From the IMG/VR virus record IMGVR_UViG_3300032313_001074, positions 1-37,313 of that record: a stretch of 37,313 nucleotides of DNA, one strand, 5' to 3'. The notes beneath the pieces were generated by a model, which saw only the letters and a program-made list of their open reading frames with translations, was not told the origin of the DNA and ran no database searches. Position numbers and translations under genes: made by a program. Source of the DNA: a virus. Shown here piece by piece: positions 23,202 through 29,609 of this stretch (within the stretch, counting starts at the first letter, position 1; every line of letters starts with the position of its first letter).

Positions 23202-23399
23202 ATGACAGAGAAACAAACCACCAAGTGCCCCAAGTGCGGGGGAAAAGCCACATCAACCTACGAGCCACCCTATGAGGAATACGCTGGAGCCAGCGTGCAG
23301 GGCGGCTACTACTACGTCGAGTGCGCGTGCGGTCACGAGGGCACCCAGAAGGCCAGCCTAGAGGACTACAACTGGCAAGAGAACACAAGGGGTTGGTAA
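23202..23399 (+). CDS. Small zinc-ribbon protein
   Basis: 65 residues. CPKCG (Cys9, Cys12) and CACG (Cys41, Cys43) form a zinc ribbon, with aromatic residues between (GGYYYVE). Ribbons of this size are common in phage early proteins and may bind nucleic acid or protein. The TAA stop lies in the first arm of element copy 6, so this is a one-gene unit: promoter, gene, element. Confidence 0.7.
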   Translation: MTEKQTTKCPKCGGKATSTYEPPYEEYAGASVQGGYYYVECACGHEGTQKASLEDYNWQENTRGW

Positions 23400-23472
23400 C
23401 CCCTTAATTCTCAATCAGTTACGCTGGCGCGCCCCGCCGCGCGGCGTAAGTCCTTGATATTCAACACGTTAC
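23396..23472. repeat. 77-bp dyad-core-dyad element, copy 6
   Basis: Arms 23396-23422 and 23446-23472; core 23423-23445. Contains the stop codon of the 23202 gene. Next promoter 84 bp downstream. Confidence 0.9.
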
Positions 23473-23556
23473 GCAAAACCTGGAGCAGGAAGCGTGCCAA
23501 CTCTGAATCTTTTTTTTCGTCAACAAAAATACTTTCTAAAAATGCAAAAAAAATCG

Positions 23557-23584
23557 TTGCACTCTCACGCCCTGCTGCTATTCT
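23557..23584 (+). promoter_or_regulatory. Early promoter, leaderless geometry
   Basis: A-tract, TTGCAC, 16 bp, TATTCT, 6 nt, ATG at 23591. The block CGTCAACAAAAATACTTTC lies just upstream, as before 21787. Confidence 0.7.
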
Positions 23585-23590
23585 TTACCC

Positions 23591-23725
23591 ATGCAAGCGA
23601 ACTCCATCATCACTGACGACTTCAACACGCAAATCCAAAGCGACGAGTTTGCCTCGGAATTTGAGGCTTGGCTCGACGAGCAGGAACTGAAATACTGGCA
23701 GGACATCGACGCTCGCGGAAATTAA
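23591..23725 (+). CDS. Small acidic protein sharing a module with the 19440 protein
   Basis: 44 residues, acidic (ITDDFNTQIQSDEFASEFEA). The shared DDFNTQxQSDE(F/Y)ASE segment shows common origin with the 19440 gene, but the C-termini differ. Confidence 0.55.
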   Translation: MQANSIITDDFNTQIQSDEFASEFEAWLDEQELKYWQDIDARGN

Positions 23726-23729
23726 TTTT

Positions 23730-24188
23730 ATGACAAACACAACAGAACAAGCAAACATCGTAATCAGCGCATACGGCAACGGCATTGCCGTTGGCCTTCA
23801 CGGAACACGCGAACAAATCGAAAAAAACTTCAACCGCTTCTTCAACTGGGGCGCAACTGGAATCGGAGAACTCGGTGACTACCTGCACGACCTCTCAGAT
23901 AACTTCTCCTACTTCCTCTCCACGGAAACGGATATGCTTCGCGCTATGACATACGAGACTATGACAAAGTGGCAGGACTCTCCGGTAAGCGAGCAATACA
24001 AAGCGCGCCCACGTTTCTACAAGAAACCAAACGGAACAAAGTTTCGCACCGATGCCGTAAATGCTGCGCGTGACGAATACGAATCTTTCCCGCGTGAAAG
24101 TTTCATGCTCCAGATGAAATCACCCTCACACATCTATCAGCAACTCGACGGCGGTGCGCCGTCTTGGAGGAGCGAAACGGAGGACTAA
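23730..24188 (+). CDS. Protein of unknown function
   Basis: 152 residues, soluble, mixed alpha/beta (VISAYGNGIAVGLHGTREQIEK then FNWGATGIGELGDYLHDL). No family recognised. Begins 4 nt after the previous stop, in the same unit. Confidence 0.7.
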   Translation: MTNTTEQANIVISAYGNGIAVGLHGTREQIEKNFNRFFNWGATGIGELGDYLHDLSDNFSYFLSTETDMLRAMTYETMTKWQDSPVSEQYKARPRFYKKPNGTKFRTDAVNAARDEYESFPRESFMLQMKSPSHIYQQLDGGAPSWRSETED

Positions 24189-24191
24189 TCT

Positions 24192-24452
24192 ATGTCACAT
24201 AAAGTAGCAGAAATAAAAGGGGAGTTATTAGACTTCATACACAATCACGCAGCCTGGAATGAAATATGGGAGGCATTGATTTCTAGATATAGCGACATTG
24301 GAAAAATCCATACTCGCAAGAACTTTGCAGAGAAGAATTCTGTAGAGATAATCGGAATTACAGAAAGGGATCTTTCAACGCTTTCGGCTATAGAAAAATT
24401 CTTTATCGAAAAAATAACCCCTTCGGGATTTCTTAAAATAACACAATACTAA
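24192..24452 (+). CDS. Small protein of unknown function, AT-rich
   Basis: 86 residues (begins MSHKVAEIKGELLDFIH), helical. GGAGG lies 8 nt before the ATG, a normal Shine-Dalgarno site for an internal gene. Base composition is clearly more AT-rich than the genes before it, so it may have been acquired separately. Confidence 0.65.
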   Translation: MSHKVAEIKGELLDFIHNHAAWNEIWEALISRYSDIGKIHTRKNFAEKNSVEIIGITERDLSTLSAIEKFFIEKITPSGFLKITQY

Positions 24453-24455
24453 TCT

Positions 24456-24740
24456 ATGAAAAAAATACTAGTCACGGTCAAACAAGTAATGGAAGTGCCA
24501 GACTCTTTTGAGCTTGGTCATCATCTAAAAAATGCTCCAGATTGGAATGTCATAAAAGTTGGAAGTAAAATTGCCGTTCCAGAAATTACGTGGAGCAAAT
24601 GGAAAGATGATGTAGACGGGCCGTCAATTATAACTCAATCTAAAGACTCGGCGCTGACAAAAAGACTTGACAGATTCGTTTCGCTTGACTGGTCTATGAC
24701 AGAGTTTCCGATGAACTATGAAGTGCCAACAGAATGTTAA
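24456..24740 (+). CDS. Small protein of unknown function, AT-rich
   Basis: 94 residues (begins MKKILVTVKQVMEVP, ends NYEVPTEC). Beta-rich start, no family recognised. Follows the previous gene by 3 nt; element copy 7 starts 1 nt after its stop. Confidence 0.65.
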   Translation: MKKILVTVKQVMEVPDSFELGHHLKNAPDWNVIKVGSKIAVPEITWSKWKDDVDGPSIITQSKDSALTKRLDRFVSLDWSMTEFPMNYEVPTEC

Positions 24741-24741
24741 C

Positions 24742-24818
24742 ATAAACGCTTAATAATCAAGCACTTACAGCGGCGCGCCCGGCGAATCGTCGTAAGTCAT
24801 TGAACCACAGGACTTTGT
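24742..24818. repeat. 77-bp dyad-core-dyad element, copy 7
   Basis: Arms 24742-24768 and 24792-24818 (second arm decayed at its right end); core 24769-24791. It sits between converging genes, and the minus-strand gene stops inside it (TGA at 24797-24799). No promoter follows. Confidence 0.8.
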
Positions 24819-25048
24819 GGATTATACTTTAGGGTGCTAATCATTGAAGCCAATTTGACAATTGATTCTGCAAATGCTTTATTCTTCCCCCTCATCTTAC
24901 TGATAAGCTGTTCCCTGTTCTCAAGATCGCGCTCTCTACCTATTTTGTCACATACGAGATGCAATTCTCCACTATCCCTAAAGAACCTGTCCAAGTCCTG
25001 TAATGCTTTATCATTATTGATTATTAATTGTAAGCTATTTCTATCCAT
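24797..25048 (-). CDS. Small charged helical protein, minus strand
   Basis: 83 residues, highly charged (ALQDLDRFFRDSGELHLVCDK, IGRERDLENREQLISKMRGK). The only minus-strand gene with the early promoter type: TTGACA, 17 bp, TAGGGT, 6 nt, ATG. Function unknown. Confidence 0.65.
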   Translation of the reverse strand: MDRNSLQLIINNDKALQDLDRFFRDSGELHLVCDKIGRERDLENREQLISKMRGKNKAFAESIVKLASMISTLKYNPQSPVVQ

Positions 25049-25054
25049 CTATTT

Positions 25055-25083
25055 ACCCTATTACTATTTCACTATTTTGTCAA
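25055..25083 (-). promoter_or_regulatory. Early-type promoter on the minus strand, leaderless geometry
   Basis: Minus strand: TTGACA (25078-25083), 17 bp, TAGGGT (25055-25060), 6 nt, ATG at 25048. AGGG inside the -10 could be misread as a Shine-Dalgarno site. Confidence 0.7.
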
Positions 25084-25152
25084 TACTATTTGTCTATTTA
25101 TTATTTTACTATTTAGCTTGAATCTGATGAAATTTGTGTTAGATTTAGATAT

Positions 25153-25228
25153 GCGGGGCAATGTTCCAAGGCTGGCGAGAAGGTCTCCAAAACCATCTGG
25201 CAGAGTTCGATTCTCTGGCCTCGTGCCA
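25153..25228 (+). tRNA. tRNA-Trp (CCA)
   Basis: Acceptor GCGGGGC pairs with GCCTCGT; anticodon loop CTCCAAA gives CCA; T arm CAGAG-TTCGATT-CTCTG; CCA end encoded. The D arm is irregular and the anticodon stem has one mismatch, so folding is less certain than for the others. Confidence 0.75.
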
Positions 25229-25233
25229 CTTTA

Positions 25234-25306
25234 GGGTGATTCGTATAGAGGTAATTACAGAGGACTTTTAATCCTTCAAACCTAGGTTCAAATCCTAGAT
25301 CACCCA
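25234..25306 (+). tRNA. tRNA-Lys (TTT)
   Basis: Acceptor GGGTGAT/ATCACCC; anticodon stem GAGGA/TCCTT with loop CTTTTAA; T arm CTAGG-TTCAAAT-CCTAG. No CCA encoded. Its 3' end overlaps the stop of the convergent endonuclease gene. Confidence 0.88.
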
Positions 25307-25887
25307 TTCAAAGTTGCCTTTAATATATTAATACAACTAATAATATCTTTTTTTACTTGATCAGCCGTAAATCTTAAAACTGTCCATCCTTGAGACTTAC
25401 TAAAAGCATCTCTTCTTTCGTCAATCTTCTTGACCTTTTCAGATAAATGTGTGCCGCCGTCTATTTCAACATCAATTTTCTTTTCTGGGAAAGCAAAATC
25501 ATATTCATATATACCATTCCTAAAAGCATATTCCCAACCTGTAATATTAGATGATATTAAAGCATTTTCAAATAATTGTTCTGGATAACTCTTTTTAGAA
25601 GAATGATTAATAAGATATGGGACTTTATCTGGATTGGCCATTAAATACTTAATTCTTGATTTTGATATTTTAGCCTTTGTTTCTGAAGATAGGGTCTTCA
25701 TTCCTTTTCCACGTGCACGAGCCAAAGAACTAGCCGAAGATTTATCTCTAGATGTAAAATCACCCCTATTCTTGGCATCCCAGATACTTTGCATAGACAC
25801 CCCAACTTTTTCGTTTAATTCTCTCCAAGAGAGCCCTTCGTCGTAATAACGCTGTATCTCTTTCCAATTGTATTTCAGTTTAGGCAT
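25300..25887 (-). CDS. Stand-alone endonuclease, DUF559/Vsr-like (homing candidate)
   Basis: 195 residues. Residues 1-45 look like a helix-turn-helix (YYDEGLSWRELNEKVGVSMQSIWDAK); 67-85 (SSETKAKISKSRIKYLM) resembles a NUMOD3 DNA-binding segment. The C-terminal part has a PD-(D/E)xK pattern: YPEQLFENAL, then YEYDFAFPEKKIDVEIDGGTH, then WTVLRF. Such proteins in phages are usually homing endonucleases. Its stop codon TGA is made by the acceptor stem of tRNA-Lys, so the gene abuts and overlaps the tRNA. The gene is AT-rich, and a late-type box lies 49 nt upstream. Confidence 0.8.
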   Translation of the reverse strand: MPKLKYNWKEIQRYYDEGLSWRELNEKVGVSMQSIWDAKNRGDFTSRDKSSASSLARARGKGMKTLSSETKAKISKSRIKYLMANPDKVPYLINHSSKKSYPEQLFENALISSNITGWEYAFRNGIYEYDFAFPEKKIDVEIDGGTHLSEKVKKIDERRDAFSKSQGWTVLRFTADQVKKDIISCINILKATLNG

Positions 25888-25936
25888 AGCAATAGGCTTG
25901 TTATTAACAAAATTAATTAAGTTGACTACTCTAGTA

Positions 25937-25944
25937 TATTACAC
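25937..25944 (-). promoter_or_regulatory. Late-type box GTGTAATA before the endonuclease gene
   Basis: GTGTAATA followed by TACTAG on the minus strand, 49 nt upstream of the ATG at 25887; the only such box inside the early arm. Confidence 0.4.
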
Positions 25945-25974
25945 AATATCAGTAAAAAAAATCCAAAAAACTTA

Positions 25975-26002
25975 TTGACAAAATCATTTTTTCTGATAGA
26001 TT
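25975..26002 (+). promoter_or_regulatory. Early promoter, leaderless geometry
   Basis: TTGACA, 16 bp, TAGATT, 6 nt, ATG at 26009. AGAGGG follows the -10 directly before the ATG. Confidence 0.7.
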
Positions 26003-26008
26003 AGAGGG

Positions 26009-26137
26009 ATGAAAAAGAAAACCACTGAAGAAAAAGCTCTCACTGAAATTGCCAAGATTGCACTCTTTGAGGCGAACGCTAAAACTGGCCTCAAAAAAAT
26101 CCAAAAAATCTTGGAAAACTTTCAAAATACCCGTTGA
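26009..26137 (+). CDS. Small basic helical protein
   Basis: 42 residues, Lys-rich (MKKKTTEEKALTEIAKIAL, then LKKIQKILENFQ), amphipathic helix. The TGA stop lies inside the -35 hexamer TTGACA of the next promoter. Confidence 0.55.
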   Translation: MKKKTTEEKALTEIAKIALFEANAKTGLKKIQKILENFQNTR

Positions 26138-26162
26138 CATTTCAATCAAATACAACTATTCT
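26134..26162 (+). promoter_or_regulatory. Early promoter, leaderless geometry
   Basis: TTGACA, 17 bp, TATTCT, 6 nt, ATG at 26169. The -35 overlaps the stop codon of the previous gene. Confidence 0.75.
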
Positions 26163-26168
26163 TAAAAC

Positions 26169-26432
26169 ATGAAAGCACTACTAAAGAAAATCAAACTGGC
26201 AATCGCTGACTCCAAACTGGGTCATTTCACTAACCCTGTGTATCGTCTGGAATATCGGCCTTACACCGATCAAGGAAACAAGGAGGTTCACACCTACCAT
26301 GTTTCTCGTCCATTCGACCTGTTTCCGAATGGTATCATCGCCTATGCTTTTGGCAAGGGCGTTCGTAGGTTCCGTTTAGACGAGATCGTTGATCGTGAAG
26401 TTGTATCGCTCTTTGGAAAATCTGTGGCGTAA
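26169..26432 (+). CDS. Small basic beta-rich protein, possibly WYL-like barrel
   Basis: 87 residues. NPVYRLEYRPYTDQGNKEVH, then PFDLFPNGIIAYAFGKGVRRFRLDEI, follows the strand pattern of the WYL barrel (x-I-x-Y...P..l...w.l.ay....g.R.Frld.I). WYL domains sense nucleic acids or ligands in regulators, but here there is no DNA-binding part, and the match is by eye. It is directly followed by the structured-RNA candidate region in the same orientation. Confidence 0.5.
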   Translation: MKALLKKIKLAIADSKLGHFTNPVYRLEYRPYTDQGNKEVHTYHVSRPFDLFPNGIIAYAFGKGVRRFRLDEIVDREVVSLFGKSVA

Positions 26433-27069
26433 AGCCACGAAAATAAATCTGCCCGACAATAAATATCGGAAATAAAAGAAGCAAAGTTAACCGGATCTTA
26501 GATAAAACATCCGCCGAGGCAGATAAACATTTCAAGTAGCCCGAAAAAATATCGGAAACAAAAGCAGGACAGAATAGCGTCTGTCATCATATACAAAACG
26601 CACCGAGGCTTGACTTTAAATATCTACGAGGTAAATGCCAGAGGGAACTGGCGCCCACGCGTAGAAAATAAACTCCCACAATTTTAGTTCTTTTACATTT
26701 TGCTGTGGTCATTGAGGGATTTGCAACTGCGGATAGACTGAGAAGTTTACCAAAGGCAAATAGCGACCTGAGCCATAGCATCTAATAATTTGAGACGTTT
26801 GAATGGATTGATGGACGCATCAGACTTTCAGAACCGAGTTGCCCGAATGGGTGAAGGTGCGGTGCTTCGGGTAGCTGGTTACGGCGCTAGGCATATAGCT
26901 TAGAGTGCCACAGCACACGGCCTTCCGTCTCATAATACTCTCCCAAGCTCTGGCGGATACATCTCCGTTCAACTTGTGAGCTAACTGCCGCAAGGTAGTT
27001 CGATGTCGGTGCCGCCAGAAGGCACGGAGTCAACGGCAGGGAGTTCTGGCCTCCCTGTCAATTCTTTTC
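26433..27069 (+). ncRNA. Gene-free, hairpin-rich region: candidate large structured RNA
   Basis: About 640 bp without a plausible gene on either strand. Hairpins seen: CCGA/TCGG at 26453-26469 and again at 26541-26555, each followed by GGAAAYAAAAG; nested CTACG/CGTAG (26624-26664) around GCCAG/CTGGC; CTGCCG/CGGCAG (26985-27039) around GTGCC/GGCAC; and CAGGGAG/CTCCCTG (27037-27057), which overlaps CGGCAG and could act as an alternative fold. CCGAGGC also recurs after each early hairpin, which suggests two similar subdomains. It lies upstream of tRNA-Cys in the same unit. GOLLD and ROOL RNAs of phages have similar size and sit near tRNAs, but I cannot match a consensus here. Confidence 0.5.
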
Positions 27070-27140
27070 GCACCTTTAGCCAAGTGGTAAGGCGGGAGTC
27101 TGCAACACTCTTATCGCTGGTTCGAATCCAGCAAGGTGCT
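27070..27140 (+). tRNA. tRNA-Cys (GCA)
   Basis: Acceptor GCACCTT/AAGGTGC; D stem GCC/GGC; anticodon stem GGAGT/ACTCT with loop CTGCAAC (GCA); T arm GCTGG-TTCGAAT-CCAGC. No CCA. Its last ten bases overlap the first arm of element copy 8. Confidence 0.9.
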
Positions 27141-27207
27141 CACTATCAAGCACTTACGCCGCCGGGCCGGGCGCGCGGACGTAAGTCGTTGAATACTAAC
27201 AACTTAA
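27131..27207. repeat. 77-bp dyad-core-dyad element, copy 8 (fused to tRNA-Cys)
   Basis: Arms 27131-27157 and 27181-27207; core 27158-27180 with GGGCCGGGCGCGCG. The outer half of the first arm is the tRNA-Cys 3' end (GCAAGGTGCT), which still fits the arm pattern. Next promoter 42 bp downstream. Confidence 0.8.
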
Positions 27208-27209
27208 CT

Positions 27210-27239
27210 GGGGTTCCCGAAATTCGTTTCGGGAACCCC
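27210..27239. other. Long perfect hairpin without T-run
   Basis: GGGGTTCCCGAAA and TTTCGGGAACCCC pair over 13 bp around TTCG, a stable UUCG-type loop. On the plus strand it is followed by CAAAAA, not Ts. It lies between element copy 8 and the promoter of the glycosylase-like gene; an RNA-processing or insulating hairpin is possible. Confidence 0.75.
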
Positions 27240-27249
27240 CAAAAACCAG

Positions 27250-27278
27250 TTGACTAAATTTTCAAATAGGGTTATTCT
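27250..27278 (+). promoter_or_regulatory. Early promoter, leaderless geometry
   Basis: TTGACT, 17 bp, TATTCT, 6 nt, ATG at 27285. Confidence 0.75.
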
Positions 27279-27284
27279 TACAAC

Positions 27285-28013
27285 ATGATCACCACACAAC
27301 TACCACTACCCATGCGTTGCTCTTCTGACTCTCTCATTCAGCCAGAGCTTGAACTCAAGCCAACGCGCAATCCTGCCTACGCGCACGTTGAAGAATTTTT
27401 TGACGGCATACTCTGCGAGGACGTTGCTCGCTATACGGATTACTGGTCGAGCGTTGCGCCTTCAACGGAAGAGGATCACTTTTTGCGTTGGGTCTTTGCG
27501 TTCATGTCTGTCCATACTTCATGGAAGTCAAACGTGAACGGATACAACGCGCTGAAGAATTGGCGTGAGTGGGAGAACGATCAAGTTGCGCTGCTCAACA
27601 AGCTCAAGCATAGCGGCGTTGGCTTGCACAACAACCGCGCAAAATTTGTAAGCAAGTTCGCTGAAAAGTTTTGGGCAAACACTTCCGACTACACTACCGC
27701 TCCTGCTCAATGGAGATCGCATCGTGATAACTTGGTCAAGAACACTCTTGGACTTGGCCGTGCAAAAGTTTCTTTCTCATTGGAGATGGCGCATCCTCTC
27801 TCTGCTGAAGTTGTCTGCATGGACACTCATATGTTTCAAGCATACTCTCTCGACCAAGTAAGCGACGAGAAGCACTACGAAAACATCGAAGCGCATTGGA
27901 TCAATATGTGCAACGCCTACGATGTTCCCTGCTACATCGCACGTTGCCTTTACTGGGATCGCAAACAGAACAAGGAAGATTCACGCTACTGGTCATATGT
28001 TTTGGAAGCGTAA
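27285..28013 (+). CDS. HhH-GPD DNA glycosylase-like protein (putative)
   Basis: 242 residues. GLGRAK (156-161) followed 19 residues later by CMDTHMFQAY (Asp180) matches the catalytic part of HhH-GPD DNA glycosylases, where the hairpin carries a catalytic Lys and a following Asp sits in an (I/V)xDTH-type strand. The first 150 residues are helical, as in this fold, with HTSWKSNVNGYNALKNW near 77. No iron-sulfur Cys cluster at the end. It may repair oxidised or alkylated phage DNA or remove modified bases; that is inference, and the match is limited to the active-site region. Own leaderless-type promoter. Confidence 0.6.
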   Translation: MITTQLPLPMRCSSDSLIQPELELKPTRNPAYAHVEEFFDGILCEDVARYTDYWSSVAPSTEEDHFLRWVFAFMSVHTSWKSNVNGYNALKNWREWENDQVALLNKLKHSGVGLHNNRAKFVSKFAEKFWANTSDYTTAPAQWRSHRDNLVKNTLGLGRAKVSFSLEMAHPLSAEVVCMDTHMFQAYSLDQVSDEKHYENIEAHWINMCNAYDVPCYIARCLYWDRKQNKEDSRYWSYVLEA

Positions 28014-28034
28014 GCTTTCAGCTAAAAATAATCC

Positions 28035-28063
28035 TTGCAACCATAATCAAAACCTCATACATT
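28035..28063 (+). promoter_or_regulatory. Early promoter, leaderless geometry
   Basis: TTGCAA, 17 bp, TACATT, 6 nt, ATG at 28070. Confidence 0.7.
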
Positions 28064-28069
28064 AAGAAC

Positions 28070-28291
28070 ATGAACAACGCCATCATCACCCGCCGTTCCC
28101 CCTTCACCGGAAAAATTCATCAGATGGAGATCCCTATGTCTGTCTTGGAGTTTTCCAAACGCGAAATTCTCTGGCAAACTGGGATGCTCATCCAAGACGC
28201 CTTTCCGATGCTCGACGCTGACCAGCGCGAGTTCATCAAAACTGGCATCACCCCCGAAGAGTGGGATGCCGCATTTGGAAACGAAGAATAG
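28070..28291 (+). CDS. Small protein of unknown function
   Basis: 73 residues from the ATG at 28070. Begins MNNAIITRRSPFTGKIHQMEI, a beta hairpin (SPFTGKIH) as in small phage proteins with an RSPFTG motif; then an acidic helical tail (DQREFIKTGITPEEWDAAFG). Function unknown. Confidence 0.7.
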   Translation: MNNAIITRRSPFTGKIHQMEIPMSVLEFSKREILWQTGMLIQDAFPMLDADQREFIKTGITPEEWDAAFGNEE

Positions 28292-28306
28292 AAAGGAGGG
28301 AAATAT

Positions 28307-28477
28307 ATGAAACTAATCGAAGGTGCTATCTATAACTACAAGGGAGAATCTATTCGGTTCCGCAAGGAAATCGGAGTTGTCTCGCTCTTGTCTCGTCGTA
28401 AGAAGTCTGGTTTCTTGGGTCGCACAGACCTCTTGAAGAAGGCTAACAAGACGCAAGTCGCCAAGTTCCTCAAATAA
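28307..28477 (+). CDS. Small basic protein with strong Shine-Dalgarno
   Basis: 56 residues, basic (FRKEIGVVSLLSRRKKSG, then LLKKANKTQVAKFLK). AAGGAGGG lies 7 nt before the ATG, the strongest Shine-Dalgarno site in the window, as expected for an internal gene. May bind nucleic acid; family unknown. Element copy 9 begins 2 nt after its stop. Confidence 0.65.
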   Translation: MKLIEGAIYNYKGESIRFRKEIGVVSLLSRRKKSGFLGRTDLLKKANKTQVAKFLK

Positions 28478-28479
28478 GC

Positions 28480-28556
28480 GTAAAGCTCTCGTAATCATGG
28501 GGTTACGAGGGCGCGCCCCGCCGCGCCGCGTAAGTCGTTGAATATCAGCGGCTTAC
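28480..28556. repeat. 77-bp dyad-core-dyad element, copy 9
   Basis: Arms 28480-28506 and 28530-28556; core 28507-28529. Next promoter 68 bp downstream. CCGTGCCAACTTTG follows, as after copies 3, 4 and 6 in part. Confidence 0.9.
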
Positions 28557-28624
28557 GCATTTTCACTTTCAAGAACCGTGCCAACTTTGGGAAAAATATT
28601 TTCAATCAAATTGCAAAAAAAGGT

Positions 28625-28653
28625 TTGCTCGCTCATACAAAACAACGTATTCT
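28625..28653 (+). promoter_or_regulatory. Early promoter, near-leaderless
   Basis: TTGCTC, 17 bp, TATTCT, 8 nt, ATG at 28662. An A-tract precedes the -35. Confidence 0.65.
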
Positions 28654-28661
28654 TATGAAGT

Positions 28662-29441
28662 ATGAGAAACCTAAACCTAACACTGCACTGCGGCGGTCAC
28701 GCCGTAGAATCCACCCAAGTCCAGCAAACCCCTACTCCCGCACCCACGGATTCGTGGATGCCCATCCCGCACTTCGCGCTCATCGAGCGTCTGCGCGAGA
28801 TCGTAGGTAGTGCTGGCTTGACCATCACGCAGGAGGCTCACGCCCTTGCTCGCAACGGCCTTCGCTACTTCGGATTGTTCCAAGTGGCGGGGATCCCCAA
28901 CTTCTCACAGGAGTCCAACATCGGGACTGTGATCGGCTTGCGTAACTCGCACGACAAGTCGTTTCCCGCTGGCATCAACGCTGGTTCCGCGCCTTTCGTG
29001 TGCGATAACCTCGCGTTCCACAACGAGATCAAAATCGCTCGTCGTCACACCAAGTTCATCATGCGCGATCTTCCTTCGCTCCTTTCGGGTGCGTTCGGAA
29101 AGTTGCTCAACACTTGGGGCAACAACGCCAAGCGCATCGAGGCTTACCAGTCTTGCGCGCTCAAGGACGTTCAAGCGCATGACCTCATCGCCAAGGCTTA
29201 CCGCTGCGGCGCGGTGAGCAAGACGGCATTGGCGGACGTTCTCGACCAGTGGCACAACCCCGAACACGCCGAGTGGTCGGAGCAGAAAAACCTCTGGGGT
29301 CTTCACAACTCCTTCACCAACGTTATGCGCGGAAACGTGCTCGCGTTGCCGAAACGGAGTGACGCGCTCCACGGACTTCTCGACCCAATCGCTGGCGTGG
29401 CGCTGGCGAGGGCGGAAGACGCCGAGGCCATCGTGGTCTAA
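28662..29441 (+). CDS. DUF932-like protein
   Basis: 259 residues. The segment from about 60 to 150 has the order seen in DUF932 proteins of phages and plasmids: RYFGLFQVAG, then IGLRNSHDKSFPAGINAGSAPFVCDNLAFHNEIKIARRHT. The pattern of N-S-D, V-C-(D/S)-N and H is the family signature. Its function is unknown. Later parts are helical (AKRIEAYQSCALKDVQAHDLIAKA, in two pieces). It is GC-rich with strongly biased codons. Followed by an intrinsic terminator and element copy 10, so it is a one-gene unit. Confidence 0.75.
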   Translation: MRNLNLTLHCGGHAVESTQVQQTPTPAPTDSWMPIPHFALIERLREIVGSAGLTITQEAHALARNGLRYFGLFQVAGIPNFSQESNIGTVIGLRNSHDKSFPAGINAGSAPFVCDNLAFHNEIKIARRHTKFIMRDLPSLLSGAFGKLLNTWGNNAKRIEAYQSCALKDVQAHDLIAKAYRCGAVSKTALADVLDQWHNPEHAEWSEQKNLWGLHNSFTNVMRGNVLALPKRSDALHGLLDPIAGVALARAEDAEAIVV

Positions 29442-29461
29442 ACTCTGAGACGCACAAAAGG

Positions 29462-29491
29462 GCTTGACAGGGCAACCTGTCAAGCTTTTTT
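29462..29491 (+). terminator. Intrinsic terminator after the DUF932-like gene
   Basis: GCTTGACAGG-GCAA-CCTGTCAAGC, a perfect 10-bp stem, then six Ts. Confidence 0.9.
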
Positions 29492-29513
29492 CTTTGCAAA
29501 AATTCATTGTTGT

Positions 29514-29590
29514 ATAAGCTGTTGAGTATCAAGCACTTACGGCGGCGCGCCCCGCCGCCCAGCGTAAGTCATTGATTATCAGGCGCTTAC
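29514..29590. repeat. 77-bp dyad-core-dyad element, copy 10
   Basis: Arms 29514-29540 (starts ATAAG) and 29564-29590; core 29541-29563. It lies 22 bp after a complete intrinsic terminator, and the next promoter starts 19 bp downstream. Confidence 0.9.
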
Positions 29591-29609
29591 ATTTTAATGA
29601 AATAATATC

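Noticed and set aside
25113-25307. Minus-strand frame of 64 codons (GDLGFEPRFEGLK)
   Set aside because: It is the reverse translation of tRNA-Lys and tRNA-Trp.
26433-27069. Region as RNase P RNA or tmRNA
   Set aside because: No RNase P core motifs, and no tmRNA tag frame or terminal alanine-tRNA-like domain are visible; the only tRNA is a normal tRNA-Cys.
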